Positions 51,141-63,700 of a stretch of DNA of 64,000 bases are shown here, piece after piece. The DNA lies in the NCBI RefSeq assembly GCF_026213295.1, contig NC_079422.1:25375218-25439217 (forward strand). Reading direction: 5' to 3'. Each line of letters starts with the position of its first letter. Position 1 is the first letter of the stretch. This DNA comes from Gadus chalcogrammus (taxonomy: Eukaryota > Chordata > Actinopteri > Gadiformes > Gadidae). Under the pieces are notes generated by a model. That model was not told the DNA's origin, ran no database searches, and was given only the letters and a program-made list of their open reading frames with translations. A program made the position numbers and the translations under genes.

Positions 51141-51379
51141 GGCATGTGGCTCAGGAGGTGGAGTGGGCTGGCTGGTTGCTTGTTCAGACCCCCTTTTAGT
51201 GTCGAGGTGTCCCTGAGCATGACACCTCACCCTGACTCCCAACAAGCTGGCTGTCGCCTTGCGTGGTTGACACCGCTGTCGGTGTCTGAATGTGTGTATG
51301 AATTGGTGACAGGCAATTCTGTAAAGCACTTTGAGTGGCCACTGGTTAGAAAAACCCTGTATAAATGCAGTCCATTCGA
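51141..51379 (+). mobile_element. tRNA-derived SINE
   Basis: Box-A-like TGGCTCAGGAGGTGG at 51147, a weak box B, then GAGGTGTCCCTGAGCATGAC, GCTGGCTGTCGCCTTGCG, AAAGCACTTTGAGTGGCCAC and TGTATAAATGCAGTCCATT. It is the most complete of the three copies and lies between the tm2d2 and htra4 3' ends. Confidence 0.82.
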
Positions 51380-51456
51380 TTAAGACCTTTTGAGAACACA
51401 GCTGTGATACCTTTAAGTTTGACCGTTGACAAAGTTTTTCTAATCCAGTTATAAAC

Positions 51457-51462
51457 TTTATT
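51457..51462 (-). terminator. Candidate poly(A) signal for htra4
   Basis: AATAAA on the minus strand, about 720 bases beyond the htra4 stop. Confidence 0.45.
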
Positions 51463-51834
51463 GCCTTTTCTGTACACATAAAATGGTCTAAACAGATACG
51501 AGTATGGTAGTTTTGTCTCAAAGTATGCATGTTCAGTCCTTTACCCTTTACAGGTGGACATGGATCTCATGTTCACGAGACTGTCAATGCAAAAATGAGG
51601 CCCAACCAAAATAACCTTCATTTTCTACTTCTTTAGGGCATCCGAAGAAGCAATGTAATATACCAAACGTCATTGTATCGTACTAACCCTGAACTCAGAA
51701 GAACTCGGGACTGGTACATTCGTAAAACACCTCTGTAATCACCTAGTATTATACAGTATATTCAAGAGAATCAATCCAACATATATCACAGGCAGCATGC
51801 ATAGAGGAGAGATCAACTAGTCTCTCATTCTACC

Positions 51835-52195
51835 CATCTGTCTCTCAGTCTACCCGTCTATCTCTTGTTTTACCCGTCTGTCTCTCAATCTACCCGTCTA
51901 TCATTCTACCCGTCTGTCTCTCGTCTCCCCTTCGGTCTCTCGTTCTACCCGTTTGTCTCTCGTCTCCCCGACTGTCTCTGGGTCTACCCGTCTGTCTCTT
52001 GATCTACCCATCTGGATCTACCCGTCTATCTGTGGTTCTACCCGTCTGTCTGTGGGTCTACCCGTCTGTCTGTGGGTCTACCCGTCGGTCTGTGGGTCTA
52101 CCCGTCTGTCTGTGGTTCTACCCGTCTGTCTGTGGGTCTACCCGTCTGTCTGTGGGTCTACCCGTCTGTCTGTGGGTCTACCCGTCTATCTGGGC
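51835..52195. repeat. About 20-bp minisatellite that includes the htra4 stop codon
   Basis: Units of CTGTCTGTGGGTCTACCCGT and older variants (TCTCAGTCTACCCGTCTATC) fill the htra4 3' UTR up to and over the stop. The real coding end reads, on the plus strand, GTCTACCCGTCTATCTGGG, so the unit carries a copy of the last codons and the stop. Confidence 0.9.
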
Positions 52196-55100
52196 CGGTA
52201 CGATGGTGAGTGTGACGTCTCGGTCTCCTCTCCTCAGCACCACGGAGAGCAGGTCGTCGTTGGCAACGGCCTCGCTCACGTCCTGCGTTGTTTCCACCGC
52301 CCGCCCGTTGATCCTCAGGATGACGTCATGGGTCCTCACGCCCGCGCTGGGAGCAGACACACACCGTCACACATACACAACTACACAATCACAGACACAC
52401 ACGTCACACATACACAACTGTACACAGTCACAGACACACACCGTCACACATACACAACTACACAATCACAGACACACACGTCACACATACACAACTGTAC
52501 ACAGTCACAGACACACACCGTCACACATACACAACTACACAATCACAGACACACACGTCACACATACACAACTGTACACAGTCACAGACACACACCGTCA
52601 CACATACACAACTACACAATCACAGACACACACGTCACACATACACAACTGTACACAGTCACAGACACACACCGTCACACATACACAACTACACAATCAC
52701 AGACACACACGTCACACATACACAACTGTACACAGTCACAGACACACACCGTCACACATACACAACTACACAATCACAGACACACACGTCACACATACAC
52801 AACTGTACACAGTCACAGACACACACCGTCACACATACACAACTACACAATCACAGACACACACGTCACACATACACAACTGTACACAGTCACAGACACA
52901 CACCGTCACACATACACAACTACACAATCACAGACACACACGTCACACATACACAACTGTACACAGTCACAGACACACACGTCACACATACACAACTACA
53001 CAATCACAGACACACACGTCACACATACACAACTGTACACAATCACAGACACACACCGTCACACATACACAACTACACAATCACAGACACACACGTCACA
53101 CATACACAACTGTACACAGTCACAGACACACACGTCACACATACACAACTGTACACAATCACAGACACACACCGTCACACTAGACACAACTACACAATCA
53201 CAGACACACACCGTCACACATACACGACTACACAATCACAGACACACACCGTCACACATACACAACTGTACACAGTCAGACACACACGTCACACATACAC
53301 AACTACACAATCACAGACACACACCGTCACACATACACAACCACACAATCACAGACACACGTCACACATACGCAACTACACAATCACAGACACACACCGT
53401 CACACATACACGACCACACAATCACAGACACACACGTCACACATGCACACCTACACACACATCACAGACACACCGTGAAACACACACGTCACACAAATAC
53501 AACTATACACAATCACAGACACACACAGCGTGTGTATCTGTGATTGTGTATACAGATACACACAACAGGCACACACACGTGACACCTACACAGACAAGTA
53601 TACACAACACAGACACACACCGTGACACATACACAGCTACACACACAGTGGCACATACACAACTACACACACTGTGAGACATACACAACTGTAGACACAC
53701 AAACACAACTATACACACACTGGGAGACATACACAACTATACACACATGACTCATACACAACTATACACACACTGTGAGGCATACACAACTATACACACA
53801 CATGACACATACACAACTATACACACACGTGACACATAAACAAGTATACACAATCAAAGACCCACAACCAACACATTCATTCAGTGACTCATACAAACCT
53901 ACACATAGACACACACACACAATGACCCATACACACACCCTACAACACATGCTCCCACATTCAATGACACATACAGACCCCCACGCACACAATGACACCC
54001 CCCCCCTCAATAACACCTCCACCCCCACATGCTGGCACCTCTCAAGCCTCCGACGTCCTAACCCTAACCCATCAACCCATCATTAACCGAACTCTGAGGA
54101 ACTCCTGAACAAGTCTGCTCCTGGGCCAGGCTCCTTCCACCGTGTATGCAAATCAACCTTATTACCTAACACCACGATGCGTCCTCAGCTCCCCCTGCCA
54201 CCACAGAGACCCAGCGGGGGGGGAACTTCTACAACAGGCTTTCTCCGAACTCTGAGGGAGAGTCTGTAGTGGATCTGTGTTTCTGTCAATGTCTGAGCCC
54301 CCCCCCCCCCCTGCGGTCTTCAGAGTAAAAGCGCAGTGGTGTCTCGCTGTCTTCAGAGTAAGAGCGCTGCGGCGGGCTAGGCGATTAGACATGAGTAAAG
54401 CGAGTTTCAGAGGAGAGAGACGGCTGTTATGCACGGTGGCACGGCCGTCCTCTGAACGAGGGAGGGGTCCTGGATTAGCCGCTGGGCGGCGGCGGGCTCA
54501 GTAACGAGCTGGCTGGGGCCGCAGCCTTGGCGGAACACGGGGCCGGCCCGGGGATTCAGAGAACCCCCCGTCTGTCCGTGCGCCAGACATGCTAATTGGT
54601 CTGGACCAGGGAAGACGTGCCGGTGTTGACGTCTCGTTTGGTGGACGGTCTGCTGTGCTTCTGTTGTCTTATCTCTCGGCGGGCCAGCAGGAACACTGAC
54701 GTCTAGCTACTGTTTAGTCATTCAGCGGACGGAGGTTTCTTCCGATGCACGTCAGTAATGAGCAGTTAGGGGTGAGGGGTCATTGGGCTCTAGGAGAACT
54801 ACAGGTAGGGGTTCTACCGCTAGGTACCACTAGGCGCTACCAGCCCTGTGTGTAGTGTGTGTGTTTGTGTGTGTGTGTCTGTATGAGTGTGTGTGTGTCC
54901 GTGTATATCTATGAGTGTGTGTGTGTATCTGTGTTTGTGTGTGTGTGTATGTGACTTCTATGAGTGTGTGTGTGGTACCTGTCAGCCGCGGCCCCCGTGA
55001 TGGCCTCATAGACGTAGACCCCGGAGGTGACGTCGGGGAAGTCCGGGCTCCGTTCTCTCAGACCCCGGATCATCCTGAGAGGGGGGGGGGAGAGCACACC

Positions 55101-58100
55101 CCGACAGATGATTGGACGGGGGCAACCAATCATATATGAGAGGGGGCGGGACTTGCTGTCCTTGTAAACACGAGACTTTTTCTGACCTCGTCCGTTAATC
55201 CGGGACGTTATGATACGTCAAATATAGGTCATACAGAGCTGAGTATAATATAAAGAGTCTGTCGTCTAACGGTGGTTAGAGTGGGGGTGTGTTGCCATAG
55301 AGACAAAGGCCGGTCCTAAACGGGGTTCAAACCAGGTTTCAAATCTCTATGTTAATGCACTGAATTATGTGCTTTGGAATCAGAGTCCCGGCTCTTATCA
55401 GAATGGGACTGAGGGTGTTGATGTGGTGTGTCTAGTGATGTGTCGGTGTTGACGTGGTGTGTCTAGTGATGTGTCGGTGTTGACGTGGTGTGTCTAGTGA
55501 TGTGTCGGTGTTGACGTGGTGTGTCTAGTGATGTGTCGGTGTTGAGGTGGTGTGTCTAGTGATGTGTCGGTGTTGAGGTGGTGTGTCTGGTCATGTGTCG
55601 GTGTTGAGGTGGTGTGTCTGGTGATGTGTCGGTGTTGACGTGGTGTGTCTAGTGATGTGTCGGTGATGACGTGGTGTGTCTAGTGATGTGTCGATGTTGA
55701 CGTGGTGTGTCTAGTGATGTGTCGGTGTTGACGTGGTGTGTCTAGTGATGTGTCGGTGTTGAGGTGTAGTTATTCTGTCTGTACTCACGATGGGGACAGC
55801 TGCAGCATTCGGACTCCTATGTACTTCTTCTTTGACTTTGTACTTCCTGAATAACGTCAAAACAGTCATGAGCTTCCAAACAATGGTATTAACACATTTA
55901 ATGAATGTTTCCTGCTTGTTATTATCAAAGGTTATTTAGTGTAAATAATGGCATTAACGCACTTAAGTCCTGTTTCTAAATGTAACCACGTTTAATGAAT
56001 AAGGTTCTGATTATTGCGAAATCATGTTTTCACGAAGTTCATGTATTCATGAGGTCAATGTTTTCACAAGGTTCATGATTTCACAAGGTTCATGTTTCAT
56101 GATGCTCAAGTTTTCATGATGTTTATGAATTTATGAGGTTCATGAATTCATGAGGGTTCTTGTTTTCAAGAGGTTCATGTTTTCACGAGGCTCATGTTTT
56201 CATGAGGCTCATGTTTTCAAAAGGTTCATGTTTTCACGAGGCTCATGTTTTCATGAGGCTCATGTTTTCACGAAGTTAACTTAAAAAGAGCCTCGTGAAA
56301 ACATGAGCCTCGTGAAATCATGAACCTTGTGAAAACATGAGCCTCATGAAAAAATGCACCTCATGAAGACTGCACTGCACTCAGACTCCACTGAGGCGGT
56401 TAGAGAGAAGATGGCTCCCCGGGTTACCCTTGGTCTGTCTGTCGTAGGACTCGGCGAGGAACTGCCGTATCTTGTCGGCGGGGATGGCGAAGGAGATCCC
56501 CGCGGTGACTTTGAGGGTGTTAATGCCTATTACATCGCCGTCCTGTCGAGCGGGGAGGAAATGGAGGCGCAATTTCATTATCTCCCCGGGCACATAACTT
56601 ACAGTCTCTTTAGTGTTTAACAACCCCGCGCTGACATCCAAAGAACCACATTAAAAAAAAAGATCTCTTTTTTGGGGGGGAGGGGGGGGGGGGCGTCACT
56701 CCTGTCACTCCCCCCACCGGAACGGCAAAGGACAATTTCCAGGAAACTACCGTTGGTACGGCAACCGTTGCCGTAGAAAATAAAATAAGTGGCGGGGTGG
56801 GGGGTGGGGGGGGGGCTGTGTCCTTGGTGAATGAATGTAATTCTAAGAAGACGTGAATATAATTTTAAGATATAAACCTTAATGCCGGCGCAGAACAATA
56901 AATATGCAGTCGGGCGTGACCTTCGATCCCACAAGGACACGCGCTCTCTCATCCTTTACTCCTAACACAACCGCTCACACACCCCCCCCCCCCACCCACC
57001 TCCAGCCACCTCCACCAAGCCCCACCAAGCCCCACCAAGCCCCACCAAGCCCACCCCACCCAGCCCACCCAACATTAAATGTTTCCATGAGGGGATTGGC
57101 GGTTTAAGAGCAGATAGCGGCGTGCAGACCTTGGCGGTGAATAAAACAGAATCCCCATTGCTCGCTTTTGTTTCATTGACGAGCCAATGAGAGACCCCGG
57201 ATTAATACAGAGCAGACGAACAGCGAGGACATACAGCGAGAGCATCTGATAGGCCGGCCGTGGCCCCCCCTGTTCAGCCTCATTTATAATCATACGCCGG
57301 GCTCATAGTCGGACGTATTAACATAATGTAGATCCACGCACCAGGTTCACCAGAGGGCCTCCTGAGTTCCCGTACTGCCGGTGGAACCGGAGCCGATGAG
57401 AGGAGAAACACACGTGGAGAAGAAATAAAGTGCATTTTAGCGACTTGAGAGACAAAGGGGAGAAAATCCGTCAATTATGTTGAAACATTTCATTTTTCAG
57501 CATGAAATCCTCATTGTGTGTGCCACTCACCTCAAACACTTTTACAAAGGCTGAATATTCAAGCGACTCCAGTGTAGCCATTAATTCATCAAAAGCCTCG
57601 CTACAAACCCACAATATAACCACACTTCAACCTAAATCTGATATACATATAATTCATCGTGGAACTAAACGTCCTATAAATACATTGGATAAATTATTGT
57701 TAACCGTAAACAGGAATGAACAATAAACAGAAAGAAAGATAGGAAGGAGAAGGCCAGATGGAAAGCAAGAAAGAAAGATCCAAACACATCCCTAGTGCGA
57801 GAGGATGATCTAGAGACATCACTATTGAGAGAGGCTGGTCTCATGTTGTTGATCTAGAGACATCACTAGTGAGAGAGGATGATCTACAGACATCACTAGT
57901 GAGAGAGGGTGTTCTAAAGACATCACTAGTGAGACAGGATGATCTACAGACATCACTAGTGAGAGAGGGTGTTCTAAAGACATCACTAGTGAGACAGGAT
58001 GATCTACAGACATCACTAGTGAGACAGGATGGTCTCATGTTGTTGATCTAGAGACATCACTAGTGAGAGAGGATGATCTACAGACATCACTAGTGAGAGA

Positions 58101-61100
58101 GGGTGATCTAAAGACATCCCTAGTGAGAGAGGCTGGTCTCATGTTGCTGATCTAGAGACTTCACTATTGAGAAAGGATGATCGAAAGACATCCCTATTGA
58201 GAGAGGCTGGTCTCATGTTGTTGATCCAGAGACAGCACTAGTGAGAGAGGGAGGAAGATGGTCTCATGTTGATGATCTAAAGACATCACTAGCGAGAGAG
58301 GATCAGTAGTGAGAGAGGCCAGTCTCACGTTGATGACCTAAAGACATCACTAGTGAGAGAGGCTGATCTAAAGACATCACTAGCGAGAGAGGATCAGTAG
58401 TGAGAGAGGCCCGCCTCACGTTGATGACCTAAAGACATCACTAGTGAGAGAGGCAGGGAGACGGTCTGGCCTCACGTTGATGATGGCGTCCGTCTGGATG
58501 TACTCCATGGTGGAGTCGGTGAGGCCCAGCTCGGCTCCGTGTCTCTGGGCCGTGCTGATGATCCCCGTGGTCACCGTGTTCTGCAGGGAGAAGGGGCTGC
58601 CGATGGCCACCACAAACTCCCCCGGCCGCAGGTCCGAGGACCGGCCCAGCTGAAGCACCGGCAGCGGGTACTGGGGGGGGGGGGCACAATGAACAGGGTA
58701 GGGTTAGCATGCTAAGCTAAAGCCTTTAGCTTTGCATGCTAACCTCCAGCTGCTCCTTGGTAACCTGTATCTGAAACCTCCGAAAGTCCCTTTGGATAAA
58801 AGCACCTGCTCAATGACTTAAAAGTACAAATGTATATTATTTTGCAATAATATTGTAAGATTGAGTTATTGAGTTATTTTAAAAAAGTAGCTTTTATTGG
58901 TGGAAATGTACGAGTTTGATTGATACTTCTTATTTGGAAGGACTGCCAGAAACTGTGTACTGTTATGCTAATTCTCCCTTATTTATGTAATTTTTTTATT
59001 TATTTTTCAACTTAATTTTAATTTTCGGATAAACTGTTCGCATGGTTTCTTATTTTATTTTCTTGTTGAACCAGATTCATCTCTTCCCAGCTGCCAAGAG
59101 AGCAGCGTGGAACAAACACAGGGTCAGTGCAGAAGGAAAAGTACAGCAGAACAAGGAGAAGACCAATCGGATCTTGTGAAGAAATTGTACTAATTTGTTA
59201 CTCAACATAAATGGCTGCGGCGTCACACTGGATTGTTTCCCTCCGGGGGGTAAAGCTCTTCAGGCCAACGCAGATCAAGACGCCGGCTCCCTAGTCTTCA
59301 CTAATGGGCTAACACTGGCCTCCCATCCCGGGAACTCACGCTACTTTCACCTAGCTATTTATTTTGGCTCGTGTGTCGACTATTTGCATCTGATGTGTGT
59401 TGTGGATTGATGACTAAATAAATCAACAGTTTCTAATTCCCCCCGAGCCTGTCCACGCCTGCCTTCTCCCTCTCACTCTCCTGCTTTGAATGGAAAGGTT
59501 GAATCACTGGAATCAAAGACGAGTTAGTCCCCGTGTCAGAGCAGAGCTGTCATTGGGACAGCATAAGACCCAGGTGGAGGCCCGGGGGTGAAGGTGTCTC
59601 TCACTGCCTTCGGGGTGTGTTCACCGTGTTCTGCTGGTGGAATGTTGGGCTGTAGAGTGCAGCCTTAGGAACCCCGTCTCGGAGAACCCTCTGCGGCCGT
59701 CCTCGGAGCTTTGATTAACTGCGGTGCTAAGAGCTACCCGGAGCTATGAGTGCACACGGGCTGACCCCACATGGGTAGGCAGGTGTTCACCCAGGTGTTG
59801 TCGAGTGTTTGAAATTTGGGGAGATCAAAAAATCACAAGTGGTCGTAATCCTCTCCTGTCGATTCGCTCTCCACAGGAGAATTTTAAATTTTACAACTCA
59901 TTTCTAAAGCTAATAATATGGTTGGTATTTCTCTGCAAATTCCAACATACCAAAGTTTTTCTCTCTCGCCTCGACTTAAAGTGATGGAAAAGAGCATCTA
60001 ATAATGTCAAATAAGAAGGATGTTTCCATTCCACACCGACCAAATATCTTGTCAGGAAGATAATATGCGTCAAAAACGATATAAATATACAATATATCAC
60101 AATATCACAAACTCAGCTAAGAAATGATTTCAGCGAATCAACCAATCTGTCAGACGTCTTGTGTTGCTTTTTGTTAGGTTATTTTAACACTATGACTACA
60201 AATACATGTTCAGCCCAGAGGTTATTGTTGTTCAGGACTGGTTTCACTGGTTTCTTGGCACTGGTACAGACACGCCCAGAGTAATTTACCTTTACAATCA
60301 AGGCTTTTAGCAGGCGCTTTCATCCTAAGCGACTCACAAAAAATAAATTTGTCAGAAGAAAGAGAAACAATATATCGCCGTCGGTACAGTAAGGATGTTC
60401 ACAGAACCAAGTGCCAAGCACTAACAATCACTAGGTTATCCCATTCCCTGTATACAACAAAGACAACTAGTATAAGATGCTACAGGTACTATTATAACCG
60501 CCCCTTGGGGCGCAAGAACATTCCCTAATTTACCGACACGTGGCGCAGGAGGGAAAAGAACGCTCTGCTCCAGTTGCAAACTAGCAACGACACATGCGCC
60601 AGAGAGAAAGTCAATTGCGCCGGATGCAAGATAGGGCCCTAAGTGCGTACATTAAGTGCCAGGTCGACAACATAAAATAAGTGCGGACAATAAGTGCCAG
60701 GTCGACAACATACAATAATGACGTACTTTAAGTGCCAGGACGTACAACATACAATAAGGGCGCCTTCACACTACCTCCGTCCGTCGACAGATCTCATTAA
60801 CTTTGCATGGGACGCTCACGATATGCATTGTGGGTCCGTCCGTTCTGTCGGCTCCGCGGCCTGAGAGATGTCAAACTTTTCGCAGCGACAGATCCGTCGG
60901 CCAATCAGATCGCGTTTATGCAAATACACTCCCGCTTTGTAGCGGGAAGCGTTTTGATTGGGAGCAGGCCGCGGCTACAAAGACTAGTCCCCTATACGTC
61001 AGACAGGCCCTCATTCATCCGTCGACGGACGCATGTAGTGTGAATGCGGCGTCAGTGAGCAAAGTAAGTGCCCGGACGTACAACATGCAATAAGTGTGTA

Positions 61101-61430
61101 CATTAAGTGCAAGGATGTCCAATCCGACAGTACAGAGTCCCTTCTAAAAACCACGCCTTCCGCGGGGTTCGAACGCCCGGCCGCGTTCCCGCCGTTTACC
61201 TCCGAGTCGATCTTGATGAGCGCTACGTCGAGCTTGTTGTCCACGTCGGCGATGGTGGCGTCGTAGCGCACGCCGCTCTGAAGCTCCACCCTGATGCACC
61301 TCTTGTTGGCCACCACGTGGGCGTTGGTGACGATCCAGCCGTCCTCGGACACGATGAACCCTGACCCGCTGGAGACCGGGACGTCCTGCTCAGATAACGG
61401 CACGCTGGGGGGGAGGGGGGGGGGGAGTAG

Positions 61431-61492
<62 letters not shown>

Positions 61493-62109
61493 GTGGGAGA
61501 CAGACAGGGACATAGAGATGTTGATAAAAATAGATGCTTTTTTGCTGAGGATGATGGATGAAGTGTTCTGATCTACAAGACGGTCTGTCTTCAACTCTTC
61601 AGATAAAATATTTACTGTTCAGACATTCAGCTACAGATGCTTTTATCAAAATAAGTAAATGTTACATAGTGTAACATTTCAACCAGCTTTCCAAATGACC
61701 AGGACATATCTGTGGTCATTAAGGAGCAGGTAGGGGTAAGACAGTACAGAGACAGGTCACTAAGGAGCAGGTAGGGGTAAGACAGTACAGAGAGAGGTCA
61801 TTATGGAGCAGGTAGGGGTTTGACAGTACAGAGACAGGTCATTAAGGAGCAGGTAGGGGTTTAACAGTACAGAGACAGGTCATTAAGGAGCAGTTAGGGG
61901 TTGGTCTTGGTTGGGCTCTAGGAAGCCTCCAGGTAGACTGTTGACATGGGGGATGGGAGCCAGTTCCTCTGGGCCGGGAGGGGAACACCTAACGCCACTG
62001 GCCTGGTACCTTCTGAAGAGCTCCAGGTGGACCACCGCCGGGGCGATCTTGTCCACCACGTCAGCGATGAAGTTGAATTTGTAGCGCATGCTCTCAGGAT
62101 GCTTGGTGC
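52178..62109 (-). CDS. htra4: HtrA serine peptidase 4, protease and PDZ part (eight exons)
   Basis: A secreted trypsin-like serine protease with a PDZ domain. Exons in transcript order: 62109-62010, 61404-61200, 58670-58476, 57374-57342, 56542-56428, 55846-55789, 55074-54979, 52346-52178 (TAG); 323 residues, phases consistent. The catalytic triad is visible: His in VTNAHVV, Asp in [11 protein letters not shown], Ser in [11 protein letters not shown] (its own 33-nt exon). Also seen: [60 protein letters not shown] and [19 protein letters not shown]. The PDZ contains [18 protein letters not shown] and [24 protein letters not shown] and HDVI plus the TT-DV-EAV pattern suggest HTRA4 over HTRA1 or HTRA3, and the neighbour tm2d2 supports this. 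The signal peptide, IGFBP and Kazal exons are not in the window. Introns without other notes (54060-54840, 58700-60290) show nothing recognisable. Confidence 0.88.
52350..53500. repeat. 77-bp CA-rich minisatellite in the last htra4 intron
   Basis: The unit alternates ACAACTACACAATCACAGAC and ACAACTGTACACAGTCACAG halves, joined by CACACGTCACACATAC. About ten regular copies decay into irregular CA-rich sequence up to about 53950. It gives false open frames of up to 574 codons. Confidence 0.93.
55425..55772. repeat. 31-bp minisatellite in an htra4 intron
   Basis: About eleven copies of a unit with GTGATGTGTCGGTGTTGACG and TGGTGTGTCTA. It ends about 15 bases from the donor of exon 55789-55846. 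Confidence 0.93.
56030..56370. repeat. Foldback minisatellite, GGTTCATGTTTTCAC units in both orientations
   Basis: About a dozen direct copies of GAGGCTCATGTTTTCA-type units are followed, after AGTTAACTTAAAAAGAG (56275-56291), by inverted copies CCTCGTGAAAACATGAGCCT. Large hairpins are possible. It lies in the htra4 intron about 60 bases from exon 56428-56542. Confidence 0.88.
57790..58460. repeat. 30-bp minisatellite that copies an htra4 exon donor edge
   Basis: Units of ACATCACTAGTGAGAGAGGA plus TGATCTACAG. Seven longer units include GGTCTCATGTTGTTGATCTA-type segments that match the plus-strand reading of the true edge, GGCCTCACGTTGATGATGG (58468-58486). Confidence 0.9.
60295..61110 (+). 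mobile_element. Dispersed repeat R1, copy 4, split by a second MITE
   Basis: It has TTTTAGCAGGCGCTTTCATC, TTTGTCAGAAGAAAGAG, GTCGGTACAGTAAGGATGTT and AAGCACTAACAATCACTAGG, then several AAGTGCCAGG(T/A)CG repeats, interrupted at 60758-61053. Confidence 0.7.
60758..61053. mobile_element. MITE of about 296 bp with 30-bp inverted ends
   Basis: The left end runs GGGCGCCTTCACACTACCTC to GTCGAC. The right end is its imperfect inverse, GTCGACGGACGCATGTAGTG to GGCGTC. No coding capacity. The interior contains ATGCAAAT and CCAATCAGA words. Superfamily unassigned. Confidence 0.72.
61437..61488. repeat. (GA)n microsatellite beside an htra4 acceptor
   Basis: About 26 GA units lie 30 bases upstream of the acceptor of exon 61200-61404. 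On the coding strand this is a CT tract and may serve as the polypyrimidine tract. Confidence 0.93.
61700..61895. repeat. Minisatellite with AAGGAGCAGGTAGGGGT and ACAGTACAGAGACAGGTCA unit
   Basis: Four to five copies of a unit a little over 40 bases long in the intron next to exon 62010-62109. Confidence 0.88.
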
Positions 62110-62449
62110 CTACAGCAACAACACACAACAACAAAACACCTGGGTTCAAAGCCCAGCTTCCTGACACTCATCCTAAACACAACCTGGACATGGCTTTAAT
62201 GAAGTGCGCTTATTAAATACATTTCATGTTAATTATAAATCTTTTAGGCCAGGGCTAACCAGCTCAGATATATATATATATATATATATCAGATATATAT
62301 GTATATCCCTGGCCCAAAATTAGCCCGGTTAATTCGATACACAAAAATTCACATTATGTCTTGAGCGTTTCTCGAGATTTTGTTATACCCATTCATGTAT
62401 ATGTTGGAGTTCATGGAAAGCTGGTATTCCACGGCAATATGCGGCATAG

Positions 62450-62488
62450 ATAGATAGATAGATAGATAGATGGATAGATGGATAGATG

Positions 62489-62527
<39 letters not shown>
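62450..62527. repeat. (GATA)n tetranucleotide repeat with GATG variants
   Basis: About 19 units, with TGGA variants in the middle. Confidence 0.93.
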
Positions 62528-63022
62528 CTATAAAGCTTTATGAAGATTATTGATCACTATTCTTCATTAGGATAACCTTACTTCCACATCAGATGGGTGT
62601 TTTTACAAGTGTGGCTTGAAACGAGCTCTGGTGAGGGGAGAAGGTCAATATTGAAGAAGATACATTTTTGGCAAGTGGTGGAACATCTTTATTCAGAGTT
62701 TCTCTTTTGTCGTCTTTTTAGACGCTTTATAGAACATTCCACAGAGATAAGGGGGATGTGTAAATTCCCAAATGTTAAAAAAAAGTAGTCGTTATTTTTT
62801 AGTACATGGCTTCAAGGCACACAGACACACATGCAAGCACAGGCATACAGTATATTCAGACATGCACACATCCCAATGCACACCCCCAAACACACATATA
62901 TATGAATAAATAAATATATGTGATATGTATATCACATATGCACACCCTCACACACTTACACATGCTGACACACAGACACACATGCACGCACATACATATA
63001 CACACACATGTACACACCCCAT

Positions 63023-63126
<104 letters not shown>

Positions 63127-63439
63127 CTCAGGGCTCTGTAGCAGAGAGCCCTTTTCATGTATCCTAAGGGCGGCAGAAGCTCTGCCAGCCAGATCTCCTT
63201 CTCCTCCTGTATGATTTATCTCCGCTGCCGCAGGCTGAACCTTTCTGATGCCACGAGACTTCACACGCACCGCTCTGAACACAGCCACAGACCTGAGAGC
63301 CCACTGCCGAGCCCTGGTCCGTGTATTCAGAGGACTGGAGACAGGGAGGGTGGAACAGACTTGGGGAAGATCTTTCTGCTTCTCTGTGTGACATGTGGGC
63401 GTGGACACACGGGCTGGGGCTGTGTCCAAAAACGTGTTG

Positions 63440-63700
63440 TTCTGGGTTCACCATCTCTATTGGATGCGACAGGGTGAGTTACCCTCCCATCTCTATCTGA
63501 GGTGACAGGGTGAATCACCCGTCCGTCTTTATTTGAAGTGACATGGTGAATCACGCTTCCATCGCTATTTGAGGTGACAGGGTGAATAATGTTTCTATCT
63601 CTATCTGAGTGGACAGGGTGAATCAGGCTTCCATCTCTATCTTAAGTGACAGGGTGAATCATACTTCCGTCTCTATTTTAGGCTGAAGGATGAATCATCT
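63440..63700. repeat. Minisatellite with GACAGGGTGAATCA unit
   Basis: Six degenerate copies of about 42 bases, each with CCATCTCTATCTGAGGTGAC-like sequence. Confidence 0.85.

Noticed and set aside
51953..53677. 574-codon open frame rich in [11 protein letters not shown]
   Set aside because: A reading of the 77-bp CA-rich array and the TACCCGTCTGTC array; no homology or codon structure.
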